A stretch of DNA of 64,000 bases from Lachnospiraceae bacterium (GTDB lineage: Bacteria; Bacillota; Clostridia; Lachnospirales; Lachnospiraceae): assembly GCA_014804425.1 (NCBI GenBank), contig JAAUZV010000012.1, positions 153,125 to 217,124 of the forward strand, given 5' to 3'. Position numbers and translations under genes: made by a program. This document shows, one piece after another, positions 28,790-37,860 of the stretch. The notes beneath the pieces are model-generated. The model saw nothing but the letters and a program-made list of their open reading frames with translations. It did not search any database and had not been told where the DNA came from. Position 1 is the stretch's first letter. Each line of letters starts with the position of its first letter.

Positions 28790-29341
28790 ATGTTTGATAA
28801 AGATTATAGAATAACTGGTAAACATGCGAACTATTGGAAAGATTTATGTGAATTAGCAGGAAATGTTCCAGACAGAGAGCAACATAATAATTTCAAGATT
28901 TTTAGTGCCTATATTGATGCATATGTGGTGTGCCCTTTGATTGGATTTCAATACAATAGAAAAGGTGTGATCGATAATTCGGAAGAGGGCAGTGCGGGTA
29001 TGCTGGCAGAGGTATTTGGGAAAAGACGGCAGGAGCTAAAGTATGTTTATCAGATAATTATGATGTTAGATACAGACTCTGAACCAGATGAGGATAAACG
29101 CTTATACAGAGCTTTCAAATTTGCAGCTGAAACACCAGAGGATAAATCTTTAATTGAAGAAAATATAAAAATATATAATGCTTATTTTCTTGGTGGATTG
29201 GAAATTCTACATGAGGAATTTGTAGAGCAATGCCATGATGATGATGACTATCTGAAACAGATGTATGATTATGTAAAACGATTCTATGATGAGCAAGATG
29301 GGGATGCCATTAGGGATAGAATAAACAAATACTTAGGCTAA
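28790..29341 (+). CDS. Unknown defence-operon protein following dndD-like gene
   Basis: A 183-residue mostly helical, acidic protein of no family I recognise. Features: a WKDLCELAG segment near the start, IIMMLDTDSEPDEDKRLYRAFKFAAE in the middle and a C-terminal DDDDYLKQMYDY. AGATGGAGG lies before the ATG. Tight position after the DndD-like gene suggests a subunit of the modification complex; a DndE substitute is one possibility, but sequence evidence is lacking. Confidence 0.6.
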   Translation: MFDKDYRITGKHANYWKDLCELAGNVPDREQHNNFKIFSAYIDAYVVCPLIGFQYNRKGVIDNSEEGSAGMLAEVFGKRRQELKYVYQIIMMLDTDSEPDEDKRLYRAFKFAAETPEDKSLIEENIKIYNAYFLGGLEILHEEFVEQCHDDDDYLKQMYDYVKRFYDEQDGDAIRDRINKYLG

Positions 29342-29359
29342 TTAAAGGAGATGAAAAGA

Positions 29360-30322
29360 TTGTTAGGGCAGTCAGCCAGTGAAGTGATAGATGAATTAAA
29401 TAATGACTTTTGTGCCCTTCAAGTGTCGGAGTTTCTTAAAGAAGCTGGTTTTTTGCAAGATAAACAATCCTGTACAACAGAGGAATTGCAAAGATTTATA
29501 TTTTTGCACGGTAATCAAGAAGAAGTATATACGGCAAGGGAACGTAAATTTATAGAACGAGTTGGAGATATTTATACTTTTCCAGAATTTTATAAAAAAA
29601 CAAACCGTGGGAATATGCCTTGCAGATTTGTTGCCGTAGATTTATCTAAAAGTCAGGATGATATATATACTGCAGTTTTTTTTATGAAGATTATCATAAA
29701 AGCGTTTTCGGGATTTAGTTTATTTATAATTAAATGCAATGATGGCATTCATTTGGGTGCGAGATTATTTGATAAGACTGAGTGGAAAAATTGTACTTTA
29801 TCTAAGCCAAACGATTTGCCTGATATTTTAGACGAAGTGGCGTGGGAACATGATACAGATAATTTTCTCGATTTTTATTATTCTGTAATTGAAGCAATTG
29901 CGCCTGTGTCGGACTGTTATATTGGATATGAGGAGAAAATTCTAAGAAAAAGAGGAGTACAATCTAGCTATATTGATATGCTCTATGAGATGGAACGCAT
30001 CTATGGGGAAAGTGTGCTGGGTGAATTAGAACGATACAGAGATACTTTTGAGGAAGTTGAAGCACCGGAATTTACAGATATATTAGAAGAGTATGTGGAG
30101 GATTTAAAAAATGTTCAGTCAACGAAGGTAAATACAATAGAAATGCTGTTTGAAGCTGAAGAACTTGAAAAAATAGCGGAAAAAACGGAGGAACAAAGAA
30201 ATAGAGATTTTGAAAATTCTATTGACAGTAATAGTGAAAGCGATTACACAGCGTTTGCGGAATTGAAAGGCGATCCTGAAGCGATAATAAAGAAGCTGAA
30301 AAGCCTAAAAGGTTTAAGGTAG
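29360..30322 (+). CDS. Unknown defence-operon protein with conserved C-terminal tail (TTG start)
   Basis: About 320 residues, starting MLGQSASEVIDEL. The upstream ATG (29351) directly abuts GGAG, whereas TTG at 29360 has AAAGGAG at a 9-base spacing and is therefore the likelier start. The body is not recognised: acidic, mixed alpha/beta, with FIIKCNDGIHLGARLF near the centre and a long helical acidic C-terminus. The last ~65 residues (VNTIEMLFEAEEL ... DPEAIIKKLKSLKG) match the end of the next gene's product, suggesting a shared docking module. The next gene follows after 8 bases. Confidence 0.62.
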   Translation: MLGQSASEVIDELNNDFCALQVSEFLKEAGFLQDKQSCTTEELQRFIFLHGNQEEVYTARERKFIERVGDIYTFPEFYKKTNRGNMPCRFVAVDLSKSQDDIYTAVFFMKIIIKAFSGFSLFIIKCNDGIHLGARLFDKTEWKNCTLSKPNDLPDILDEVAWEHDTDNFLDFYYSVIEAIAPVSDCYIGYEEKILRKRGVQSSYIDMLYEMERIYGESVLGELERYRDTFEEVEAPEFTDILEEYVEDLKNVQSTKVNTIEMLFEAEELEKIAEKTEEQRNRDFENSIDSNSESDYTAFAELKGDPEAIIKKLKSLKGLR

Positions 30323-30330
30323 ATGAGCAT

Positions 30331-31209
30331 ATGAAATACTATAATCTGACAGAAGGAAACTTCAGAACTGGAAAACTAACTGAAGATGAGATGTGGGAAG
30401 CATTTCATTGGCTCTTTTCGGATAAGTCAATGAATGATTCTAGCTATAAATTCGTTTTTTTAAAGTCAATAATTGACTGTATGGATAAAAAAGATGCGTT
30501 TGGAAAAATTGGATTTGATATTTTATTTGAACGGTTTACATCAATTTCGTGGAATCTTGTATTGAAGTATGGGATTTCACAAAAAGTTAAATCTACAGGG
30601 AAAAAAGCAACGGTATTAGAACAGGAATTGCAAGATTTCCTTGTTTTAAATGGATATGAAAAATATGTTCCAATGGAGGAAATTGAGTACAAAAAACGAA
30701 GAAAATTGGTATCTAAGATAAAGCAAAGTTGTAAAAGGTATGTTATAGGTGCTCTGTTTGGGGATATGAAAGAATTGCTATATTCATTTTCTAAGAAAGA
30801 GCAATGGGTAAAGCTAAATCCGCAAATGGAAACATTTGTACTAATTCATAAAGATGTTATTGAGAGCTTGAATTATTACAAGTGGGCTTCTTTTTACGAA
30901 AAGGTAAATTTGGAAGAAACTAAAAAACGTATTAGTTCTTTGTTGGAAAAAGACTTTCAAAAGAGAAAGAATGAGTCAATATATAGAGCACTTCTTGCGT
31001 ATGAATTTGAAAGAGAAATGTCCATATCGAAGGTAAATACAATAGAACTTTTATTTATGGCTGATGATATTGTAGAAAATGAGGAAATAATTAAGAGAAA
31101 TAATATAGAGGGAGAGCTTTTTCAAGATTATAGTAATATGAGAAAATATTTAGCAGATCCCATAGCTTTGATTAGTAAACTAAAAAGAGACAAAGGTTTT
31201 GAAGTGTAA
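30331..31209 (+). CDS. Unknown defence-operon protein, tail paralogue of the preceding gene
   Basis: A 292-residue basic protein; the N-terminal half contains HWLFSDKSMNDSSYKFVFLKSI and MEEIEYKKRRKLVSK. No domain is recognised. Its C-terminus SKVNTIELLFMADDI ... DPIALISKLKRDKG matches that of the preceding gene product, although the N-terminal bodies differ, so the pair probably shares a partner through this tail. Last intact gene of the operon; broken genes follow directly, with no clear terminator. Only a weak AAGGT lies upstream. Confidence 0.62.
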   Translation: MKYYNLTEGNFRTGKLTEDEMWEAFHWLFSDKSMNDSSYKFVFLKSIIDCMDKKDAFGKIGFDILFERFTSISWNLVLKYGISQKVKSTGKKATVLEQELQDFLVLNGYEKYVPMEEIEYKKRRKLVSKIKQSCKRYVIGALFGDMKELLYSFSKKEQWVKLNPQMETFVLIHKDVIESLNYYKWASFYEKVNLEETKKRISSLLEKDFQKRKNESIYRALLAYEFEREMSISKVNTIELLFMADDIVENEEIIKRNNIEGELFQDYSNMRKYLADPIALISKLKRDKGFEV

Positions 31210-31296
31210 TGCGAGAAGGAAGAAATGGCAAGATATGAGTTACCGATTATTAGAATCCAAGGAGGGGAATTTAACGCTTACGATAGGAGTGCTTTT

Positions 31297-31680
31297 TAAT
31301 CACAGAATTTGAAAAAGTAGGGTTAGAGATTTGTAAGTTTATGCGTGGTAAGTATAAACTTGATGAGATCGCAGGAATGTAATATGACATTCCCTGTTTA
31401 AAATTTCGTCTGGGAAAGAAAACGATTGTATCGATTAATCTGCAAGAGAATCATCATGACTTTTAAATAGTTTTGGGTAAAGCGGAGTGAGAAAAATTTG
31501 AAGTTATAAAGCATGAATTTCCAATAGAAATACAGGAACTTTATGACATGGAACGCACTCTACATGACGGCAAATGACTCTTGATTCGTGTTGATAATAT
31601 GTGCGCTTTTGAGGCTGTTAAAAAGGTGATACTTATTAGAAAAAGCCAAACCGCGAGCCGTTTTAAAGGAAAATGCTATG
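31297..31680 (+). pseudogene. DUF3788-like protein remnant with multiple stops
   Basis: Forward translation gives EKVGLEICKFMRGKYKLDE, LKFRLGKKTIVSINLQENHH, EFPIEIQELYDMERTLHD and LLIRVDNMCAFEAVKKVILIRK, broken by stops and shifts. This resembles DUF3788, a small housekeeping-type family in Firmicutes, whose usual length is about 140 residues. It is clearly non-functional. It marks decay at the right side of the defence operon. A short open frame (MARYELPIIRIQ) at 31225 just upstream may belong to the same decayed unit. Confidence 0.6.
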
Positions 31681-31932
31681 CATGGTAACTCAGATTGGAG
31701 TATGCGCTGCACAGGTTATGATACATCGGGTTGTCATTGTCGTAGTAATGGCAATGAGTTGTATAATCCGCTAAAATGTTTACACCAAAACCAGTTGAGC
31801 ATTTGTTTTGATTGTGAAAGCTATCCTTGCGAGCAGACAATTGTGGGATATAGACAATTAGAGCATAAAAACCTATCCTCTGATAATGTTACATGGGCAA
31901 TTTTGCCGTATGTCCCACATCAATATAAATAA
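31678..31932 (+). pseudogene. DUF3795-like Cys-rich fragment
   Basis: An 84-residue open frame with regularly spaced cysteines (CTGYDTSGCHCRSNG, CFDCESYPCEQ). The FDCESYPCE end resembles the C-terminus of DUF3795, a probable metal-binding family, whose N-terminal CGxxCxxC part is missing. No ribosome site is convincing. Treated as a remnant next to another broken gene. It may instead be a small real Cys-rich protein. Confidence 0.4.
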
Positions 31933-32121
31933 CAAGCAAAAATGGCCCACAGTGCGTAGCTCCCGGCTTGCAAAGGAAAATACTTATTGTGGTGCATGAC
32001 TGAAGACAATATTAATCAATTTAGTGAGATAGAAATATCTATGAAATCGTTGAACATGTATGTAACTGATGCTACAATCATTATGATATTTTGAGTTCAT
32101 TTAGTTACATGGGGTGAAAAG
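31933..32121 (+). other. Non-coding gap before the GIY-YIG/DUF2075 gene
   Basis: 189 bases without a credible gene. I see no strong terminator; GGGGTGAAAAG just before 32122 supplies the ribosome site of the next gene. Confidence 0.4.
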
Positions 32122-33876
32122 ATGGAAATTTCGCAGCCGATCATTAGAAAAATAGAAGATAATTGGAAGGCGTTGGATTATTTTGAATCGGTATCTCTTC
32201 CGGCGGAAACCGATAAAGCACAGGAGGTTATCGCTTCTTTTCCAACAGTGTATATTCACAATTGGAAAGATACCGGTGACTACGAGGTATATATTGGAGA
32301 GTCAAACAATATTTTTGCGCGTACGCGTCAACATTATGATGAAGGGATTAGGGATAATACATCATGGCAGAGAGAAATGCTTGATAAGCCTGCAAGCCTG
32401 TATATTATCGGGCATGAACATTTTAATAAGTCGATGACGCTTGATATTGAGAATAGATTGATGCACTATCTGCTTAGTGTTCCAATTGTGCGAAGGGTGC
32501 ACAATTTACGTAGGAATCCGCAAAATAAATATTATCCCATAGAGGAATCGGATATTATATTTTCAAAAATATGGAGAGAACTTAGAAGAGATAATAATGA
32601 ACTTTTTCCTAAGGAAAGTGCCATAAGAGATTCGGCTGTTTTTAAAGCATCGCCATTACATAAGCTTACAAATGATCAAATTGAAGCCAGAGATATGATC
32701 ATTGATAGAGTAAAAAATGCATTGAAGAATGATCAGACTGGTCAAATTATTTTTATAGAAGGCGAGGCAGGAACAGGAAAGACGGTTTTAAACAGCAGTA
32801 CATTTTATGAGATTTTTTGTCTTGCAGAGGAACAAGATAAGCATGATATAAGATGTAATCTGATTGTAAATCATGAAGAACAGATAACAGTATATGAACA
32901 GATTGCTTCAAAACTGGGACTGACAGATAAATATGGTGAAGTAGTTTACAGACCAACTAGATTTATTAATAAGCATTCAAAAGAGAATCCAATAGATGTT
33001 GCTTTTATAGATGAAGCGCATCTCTTGTGGACGCAGGGGAGACAATCATATAGAGGGGATAATCAGCTTCAGGATATTTTGGATCGAGCCAAGGTGACGG
33101 TTGTAATGTTTGATGAAAACCAGATATTGACAACGGAGCAGTTTTGGGAGGCAGAGCTGCTTGAAAAATACAGAAAACGAGCCAAGGAAGCAAATAATTA
33201 TGTAACACTAAAGAACCAGATGAGAATGCATGCGGATCAAAAGACATTAGAGTGGATAGATTCCTTCACAAAAGAGGGGAAGATTCAAAAAATACCAAAA
33301 TCTTCTTTAGATTATGAAATCAGAGTTTTTGATTCACCTGAGAAAATGGATCAGGAGATTCAAAGAAAAGCGGGTTCTGCTCAGACAGCTCTGTCAAGAA
33401 TGATTGCAACTTATGATTGGGATTATAATTCAAGTTCAAGGCAGACAGATAGGGTGATGAACTATTGGGAGGTTATCATCGATCGATGGCATAAGCCGTG
33501 GAACAGGGAATTAGAACAAAATCTTAGCAATAAAGAAAAGAGAGCCATTCGAAATTTGTCGTGGGCGGAGCAGCCGCAGACAATAAATGAGGTAGGGTCA
33601 ACATTTACGATACAGGGATTTGATTTAAATTATGCCGGTGTAATACTTGGCCCATCTGTAAAATATCGAAATGGTCATATTGTTTTTGATCCGAAGGCGA
33701 GCTTCAATGCAAAAGCGGTCAGGAACAGAACTTTATCCGATGGAACAAAAAGAAAATTTGGAGAAATACTGTTGCAGCATGAGGTAAGAGTTCTTATGAC
33801 ACGAGGCGTAAATGGATTATATATTTATGCGTGTGACGAAGAGCTTAGAAATGCATTGTATCAGGCAGCCAGATAA
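32122..33876 (+). CDS. GIY-YIG nuclease - DUF2075 helicase/ATPase fusion
   Basis: A 584-residue protein. The N-terminus (about 35-120) is a GIY-YIG domain: TVYIHNWKDTGDYEVYIGES with the Arg in ARTRQHY and Glu in LDIENRLMHYL. It is followed by a DUF2075-type helicase/ATPase: Walker A GEAGTGKT (about 214-221), Walker B VAFIDEAHLLW (about 292-302), MFDENQ (motif III) and FTIQGFDLNYAGVILGP (motif V). The fused nuclease suggests a DNA- or RNA-cutting effector. A nucleotide pyrophosphohydrolase gene follows after 9 bases, probably as one operon. AT-rich like the rest of the island. Confidence 0.85.
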   Translation: MEISQPIIRKIEDNWKALDYFESVSLPAETDKAQEVIASFPTVYIHNWKDTGDYEVYIGESNNIFARTRQHYDEGIRDNTSWQREMLDKPASLYIIGHEHFNKSMTLDIENRLMHYLLSVPIVRRVHNLRRNPQNKYYPIEESDIIFSKIWRELRRDNNELFPKESAIRDSAVFKASPLHKLTNDQIEARDMIIDRVKNALKNDQTGQIIFIEGEAGTGKTVLNSSTFYEIFCLAEEQDKHDIRCNLIVNHEEQITVYEQIASKLGLTDKYGEVVYRPTRFINKHSKENPIDVAFIDEAHLLWTQGRQSYRGDNQLQDILDRAKVTVVMFDENQILTTEQFWEAELLEKYRKRAKEANNYVTLKNQMRMHADQKTLEWIDSFTKEGKIQKIPKSSLDYEIRVFDSPEKMDQEIQRKAGSAQTALSRMIATYDWDYNSSSRQTDRVMNYWEVIIDRWHKPWNRELEQNLSNKEKRAIRNLSWAEQPQTINEVGSTFTIQGFDLNYAGVILGPSVKYRNGHIVFDPKASFNAKAVRNRTLSDGTKRKFGEILLQHEVRVLMTRGVNGLYIYACDEELRNALYQAAR

Positions 33877-33885
33877 GGAGCAGAA

Positions 33886-34206
33886 ATGGATCAAAAGACA
33901 ATTGATAGAATTAGGAAATTTACGGAAGACAGGGATTGGGATCAGTTCCATTCTCCGGCTAATCTGGCAAAATCCATTATGATAGAGGCCGGTGAACTGC
34001 TGGAGTGTTTTCAGTGGAGTGATGATGCTTTTGATATAGAGCATGTAAAAGAGGAGCTTGCAGACGTTCTGGTGTATTGTCAAAATATGTTGGATAAATT
34101 GGAATTGGATGCGGATGAAATAGTGAATAATAAAATGGATAAGAATGAGATGAAATATCCAATTGAGAAAGCAAAGGGAAACGCAACCAAGTATAATGAG
34201 CTGTGA
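33886..34206 (+). CDS. MazG-type nucleotide pyrophosphohydrolase
   Basis: A 106-residue all-alpha NTP-PPase. The metal-binding pattern is intact: IMIEAGELLECFQW (ExxE helix) and EELADVLVYCQNM (ExxD helix). Such enzymes hydrolyse NTPs/dNTPs to NMP and pyrophosphate, and in defence neighbourhoods may deplete nucleotides during infection. AAGGAG lies before the ATG; 9 bases separate it from the GIY-YIG/DUF2075 gene, indicating a two-gene operon. The DUF2075-MazG pairing recurs in Firmicutes genomes as I recall, suggesting a functional link. Confidence 0.88.
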   Translation: MDQKTIDRIRKFTEDRDWDQFHSPANLAKSIMIEAGELLECFQWSDDAFDIEHVKEELADVLVYCQNMLDKLELDADEIVNNKMDKNEMKYPIEKAKGNATKYNEL

Positions 34207-34390
34207 CAATATTAAGAAGTGGGCAGTAATTCTTTTGGAAGACGGAATCCGATTATTGCCGATATATTTAATCGATTGAAATATATGGATTGCCGGGGAA
34301 ACGACTTTGAGGAAATATCGACAATTAATTGTCGGAAAATACAGATAATAAAATGCCGATAGAATAACAATTTGAGGAGATGTCATTAAT

Positions 34391-35653
34391 ATGGCTATGA
34401 GAAAAGTATTCTATGGTCCGGAAGGCATCATGCTTAAGCATATTATGAGGCTGTATGATAAAGAGAGTCTTTTGAATTATGCAAGAGATTTGGATATAAG
34501 AAGAACATCGGGGTTGAAAAAGGATGAACTTGCAGAGAAAATAGCAAATGAGTTGTTAGCGCCATCGGTAATGAGAAGACGTATTGCCGTTCTTTCACCA
34601 GAGTGCAGAATATTGCTGGAACGTGCGATGGAGAAACCGTTTGTTCCGGCATCTGATGAAATGGAGGACGCCCGATCACTTCACGAAAGTGATTATGCGT
34701 TTTTGAATAAGCGTGACCAGCTTGATGTCCCGGTAGACGTGAAGAGAGCATACGAAAAGCTGAATACGCCGGAATTTAGGAAATACGCCCGTAAAATGTC
34801 ATGGTTATCTCAGTGCCTTGGCTTTGGGGAAGCGTTTTATGGTGTTTTTGATAAAGACATACTCCGGGAAATGTTTAATGTAAGAAAAGGATTTCATATT
34901 TCGGAGGAAGAACTGGAAAGATTATGTAATGAATTTCCGGCAGATATGACGGAATGCCATTTGGAAGAAGGGCAAAGATTCATTGTCGCGGAGTATTTGG
35001 CATATGATGACCGTTATAAAGATTTATTGGACAGACAAGCGGGCAAGGAGTTTTATATTCCTAATGAACAGGAAATATTGGATTATGCCAAGAACCTTTA
35101 TTTATCCCGGGAATCTGCATATCAAAAGTTCAGAGAGTTTTTACGGCATGAGATTGGGATAACATACGAAGAAGTGGATGGTGTGGCATTAGACATATGG
35201 GATAAAGTACAATATGATATAGATTTCTCTGATATTGTTCAATATTTCATAGATATTTACGAAGATTTGTTAGACGATACTAAGATTGAACAATTTGTTC
35301 AACTTCTCCAAGAGTTAAATAATAACACCAGAATGCAGATACATAGAGGACATACGCCGAATGAAATGATGAGAAGAGGGATAGAGCAAGGTTGCTTTTC
35401 CCAAAGACCGATAGTTGTGCCCGGAAGTACGGAGGCAGCTAATCTTTTGAAAAGCGCATCAGAGGAATTGAAAGAGATGGGGATATGTGTTGATTTTGAC
35501 AGTAACGCAGCAATTATTTCAAACAATTCTTCTCAAAACAATGTGTCCGAACAGGCAGATAATTCTTTTAAGAAGATTTATCCCAATGATCCATGCCCAT
35601 GCGGTTCAGGCAAAAAGTTTAAGAAGTGCTGTGGAAGACGCGACAAATTATAA
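34391..35653 (+). CDS. SEC-C metal-binding domain protein
   Basis: A 420-residue protein whose last 25 residues are a SEC-C zinc motif (PNDPCPCGSGKKFKKCCG), the tail also found on SecA. The N-terminus has a SAP/Rho-N-like helix pair (SLLNYARDLDIRRTSGLKKDELAEKI), which may bind nucleic acid. The middle is unrecognised and helical. Such SEC-C proteins occur often in accessory regions; the cellular role is unknown. GAGGAGATG lies upstream. The 184-base gap from the MazG gene contains no visible gene. Confidence 0.78.
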   Translation: MAMRKVFYGPEGIMLKHIMRLYDKESLLNYARDLDIRRTSGLKKDELAEKIANELLAPSVMRRRIAVLSPECRILLERAMEKPFVPASDEMEDARSLHESDYAFLNKRDQLDVPVDVKRAYEKLNTPEFRKYARKMSWLSQCLGFGEAFYGVFDKDILREMFNVRKGFHISEEELERLCNEFPADMTECHLEEGQRFIVAEYLAYDDRYKDLLDRQAGKEFYIPNEQEILDYAKNLYLSRESAYQKFREFLRHEIGITYEEVDGVALDIWDKVQYDIDFSDIVQYFIDIYEDLLDDTKIEQFVQLLQELNNNTRMQIHRGHTPNEMMRRGIEQGCFSQRPIVVPGSTEAANLLKSASEELKEMGICVDFDSNAAIISNNSSQNNVSEQADNSFKKIYPNDPCPCGSGKKFKKCCGRRDKL

Positions 35654-35723
35654 GTCAATTTGAATTGGGCAAATGCTGTTTCCCCAATTTAATTGCATAC
35701 GTACCAGTTATGGAGATGATTGT

Positions 35724-36530
35724 ATGATCCCGATAAAAATAGAAACCCGGCTGGAAGGGCGCAAAGTAGAGCAAAAAGAATAGAGTACAAGTTTCGCCCA
35801 ATGAGAGCATGATCCTTGTGGCAACAGGTAAACTGATAGGAGAAGGATTTGATTATCCGAGGCTGGATACTCTTATCATGGCAACCCCTGTGGCATGGAA
35901 GAGCGTTGTGGAGCAGTATGCCGGACGTTTAAACAGGGATTATGATGGAAAGAAAAGCGTGATTATATATGATTACGTGGGTAGCCATATATCCATGTTT
36001 GACAGGATGTACCATAAGAGGCTTAAGGCATACAACAGATCGGGTATGATATCTTTTCCGGAACCGGAGAACATAAACAATCGGCCAATGCAATTTTTGG
36101 CATAGATAATTATGCAGACATTTATCAGAATGATTTGCTTACGGCAGAGAAAGAAATTATCATTTCAAGTCCGGCTATCAGCAGTAAAAAAGTATATGAC
36201 ATGATTCATTTACTCAAGGAAAAACAGGAGGCGGGAGTTCATATAGTCATTGTCACATGGAAACCGGACAGTTATGGATATGGGGACAGTGCATACTGGC
36301 AGGAACTGCAGGAACAGATGCGAAGGGCAGGATTTGAAATGAATCTTGTGGAGGATTATTGCGAACATTATTGCATGATAGACCGCCAGGTGGTCTGGTA
36401 CGGAAGCATGAATTTCTTGGGAAAAGAAGATGCAGAAGATAATTTGATGCGTATTGCAGATAAGAAGATAGCAAACGAACTGCTTGAAATGACATTTGGA
36501 AATGAAAAGTATCAGGGTGAGACGATGTAA
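35724..36530 (+). pseudogene. Broken helicase C-terminus with PLD-like domain (TOTE-type remnant)
   Basis: The first part (about 35805-36105) encodes helicase motifs V-VI: ILVATGKLIGEGFDYPRLD and VEQYAGRLNRDYDG. The frame then ends, and a +2/-1 shift near 36090 leads to a second part with a PLD-like end (EKEIIISSPAISSKKVYDM, VWYGSMNFLGKEDAEDNLMR). The arrangement matches the C-terminus of large TOTE-conflict-system primase/helicase proteins as I know them. The N-terminal primase and helicase lobes are absent, so it is a dead remnant. Stop codons also occur upstream (MIPIKIETRLEGRKV then stop). Confidence 0.7.
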
Positions 36531-36638
36531 AACAGAAAGAACGAGAGAGTACAATAGTTGACTGGTTCCAAAACTACTAAACTGCCGATTGCTTATATGA
36601 GACAATAAAGACTCATGAGGAATTTGCATTTGAAAATG

Positions 36639-36670
36639 AAAACTTCGCTCAAAAATGTGAGCGAAGTTTT
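36639..36670. terminator. Inverted repeat, probable terminator
   Basis: AAAACTTCGCTCA and TGAGCGAAGTTTT form a 13-base perfect stem around a short loop between the helicase remnant and the Fic gene. The rest of the 36531-36813 gap holds nothing I can name. Confidence 0.6.
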
Positions 36671-36813
36671 GAGCGGAGTTTTAACGTAAAAGATTGTAAT
36701 AAAGCAAATGCAATTTATATCTTTATGGGGAAACATGAAAAATGGTTTTTAAAGAAGTTAACTTAAATGGAGTTATAAAGCTCGGATTACCTCAATAATG
36801 ATTGGAGAATAAT

Positions 36814-37806
36814 ATGGATGAAAGTTATAACCCCCCTTTTACAATGAATGAGGAGATAACAAACTTAATAGTAGAGATTGGAGAATATGTTGGTACAATT
36901 ACAACTTACGACGCTATGCGTCCGAATCCAATTCTCCGCAGGGAAAATCGAATCAAGACGATACATTCATCTCTGGCGATAGAGCAGAATACGCTTACTC
37001 TGGAACAGGTTACGGATGTGATAAATGGGAAGCGGATATTAGGACCGCCACAGGATATTCGAGAAGTAAAGAATGCATATGAGGTTTATGAAAGAGTATC
37101 CGTGCTTGATCCATACAGTGTAAAAAACCTTTTGCTGGCCCACAAGATTATGATGGAAGGGCTTGTGAAAGAAGCGGGAAGTTTTCGAAGCGGGAATGTT
37201 GGAGTTTATGCAGGGACAGAATTGATTCATGCAGGAACACCGGCAAAATATGTGCCGGATTTAATGAAGCAGTTGTTCGCATGGCTGAAACAATCGAAAT
37301 ATCATCCGCTTGTGAAGTCCTGCGTCTTTCATTATGAGTTTGAGTTTATTCATCCTTTTGCTGATGGCAATGGTCGGACCGGGAGGTTGTGGCAGTCGTT
37401 GATTTTGCAGAAATGGAAAGAAGTTTTTGCATGGATTCCGGTAGAAACGCTTGTGTATGAAAATCAGGAGGAATATTATAAGGTACTGCAGCGGTCTGAT
37501 AATGTCGGGGATTCTACGGAATTTGTAGAGTTTATGCTTGGGATGATTCGCAATGCCTTAAAGGAGATCAGTGAAACACATAACAAAACAAATGTCGCAA
37601 TAAATGTCGGTGTAAATGTCGTAACAAATGAGGAAAAAATAATAGCCCTTCTAAGGCAGGATGGTAATATGTCAGCTAATATGTTGTCTGTATCTGTGGG
37701 AGTTACCGGAAGGCAGGCGCAGCGTATTTTGGCTAAACTAAAGGCGGAGGGGAAAATAATACGACATGGGGCGAATAAAAACGGATACTGGGAAGTTATA
37801 GAGTAA
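36814..37806 (+). CDS. Fic family protein (AMPylator / toxin-like)
   Basis: A 330-residue Fic-domain protein. The catalytic motif HPFADGNGRTGR (about 180-191) is complete, so adenylylation activity is plausible. An N-terminal inhibitory helix motif SLAIEQN (about 54-60, the S-x-x-x-E form) suggests intramolecular autoinhibition. The C-terminal ~70 residues look like a winged helix (LRQDGNMSANMLSVSVGVTGRQAQRILAKL). The start is ATG 36814 with GGAG 6 bases upstream; an in-frame TTG lies 12 bases earlier. No separate antitoxin gene is adjacent. It stands among accessory remnants and may be part of the same mobile block. Confidence 0.92.
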   Translation: MDESYNPPFTMNEEITNLIVEIGEYVGTITTYDAMRPNPILRRENRIKTIHSSLAIEQNTLTLEQVTDVINGKRILGPPQDIREVKNAYEVYERVSVLDPYSVKNLLLAHKIMMEGLVKEAGSFRSGNVGVYAGTELIHAGTPAKYVPDLMKQLFAWLKQSKYHPLVKSCVFHYEFEFIHPFADGNGRTGRLWQSLILQKWKEVFAWIPVETLVYENQEEYYKVLQRSDNVGDSTEFVEFMLGMIRNALKEISETHNKTNVAINVGVNVVTNEEKIIALLRQDGNMSANMLSVSVGVTGRQAQRILAKLKAEGKIIRHGANKNGYWEVIE

Positions 37807-37810
37807 AAAT

Positions 37811-37860
37811 CCGAAACGGTGTTTCGGAAATTAAAAAGTGAAACAGTGTTTAGCTTTTTA
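37811..37860. repeat. Two small hairpins after fic
   Basis: CCGAAACGGTGTTTCGG and the following TAAAAAG...CTTTTTA fold into adjacent hairpins just after the fic stop. They may end transcription of fic. The remaining bases up to 38076 hold no gene. Confidence 0.45.
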
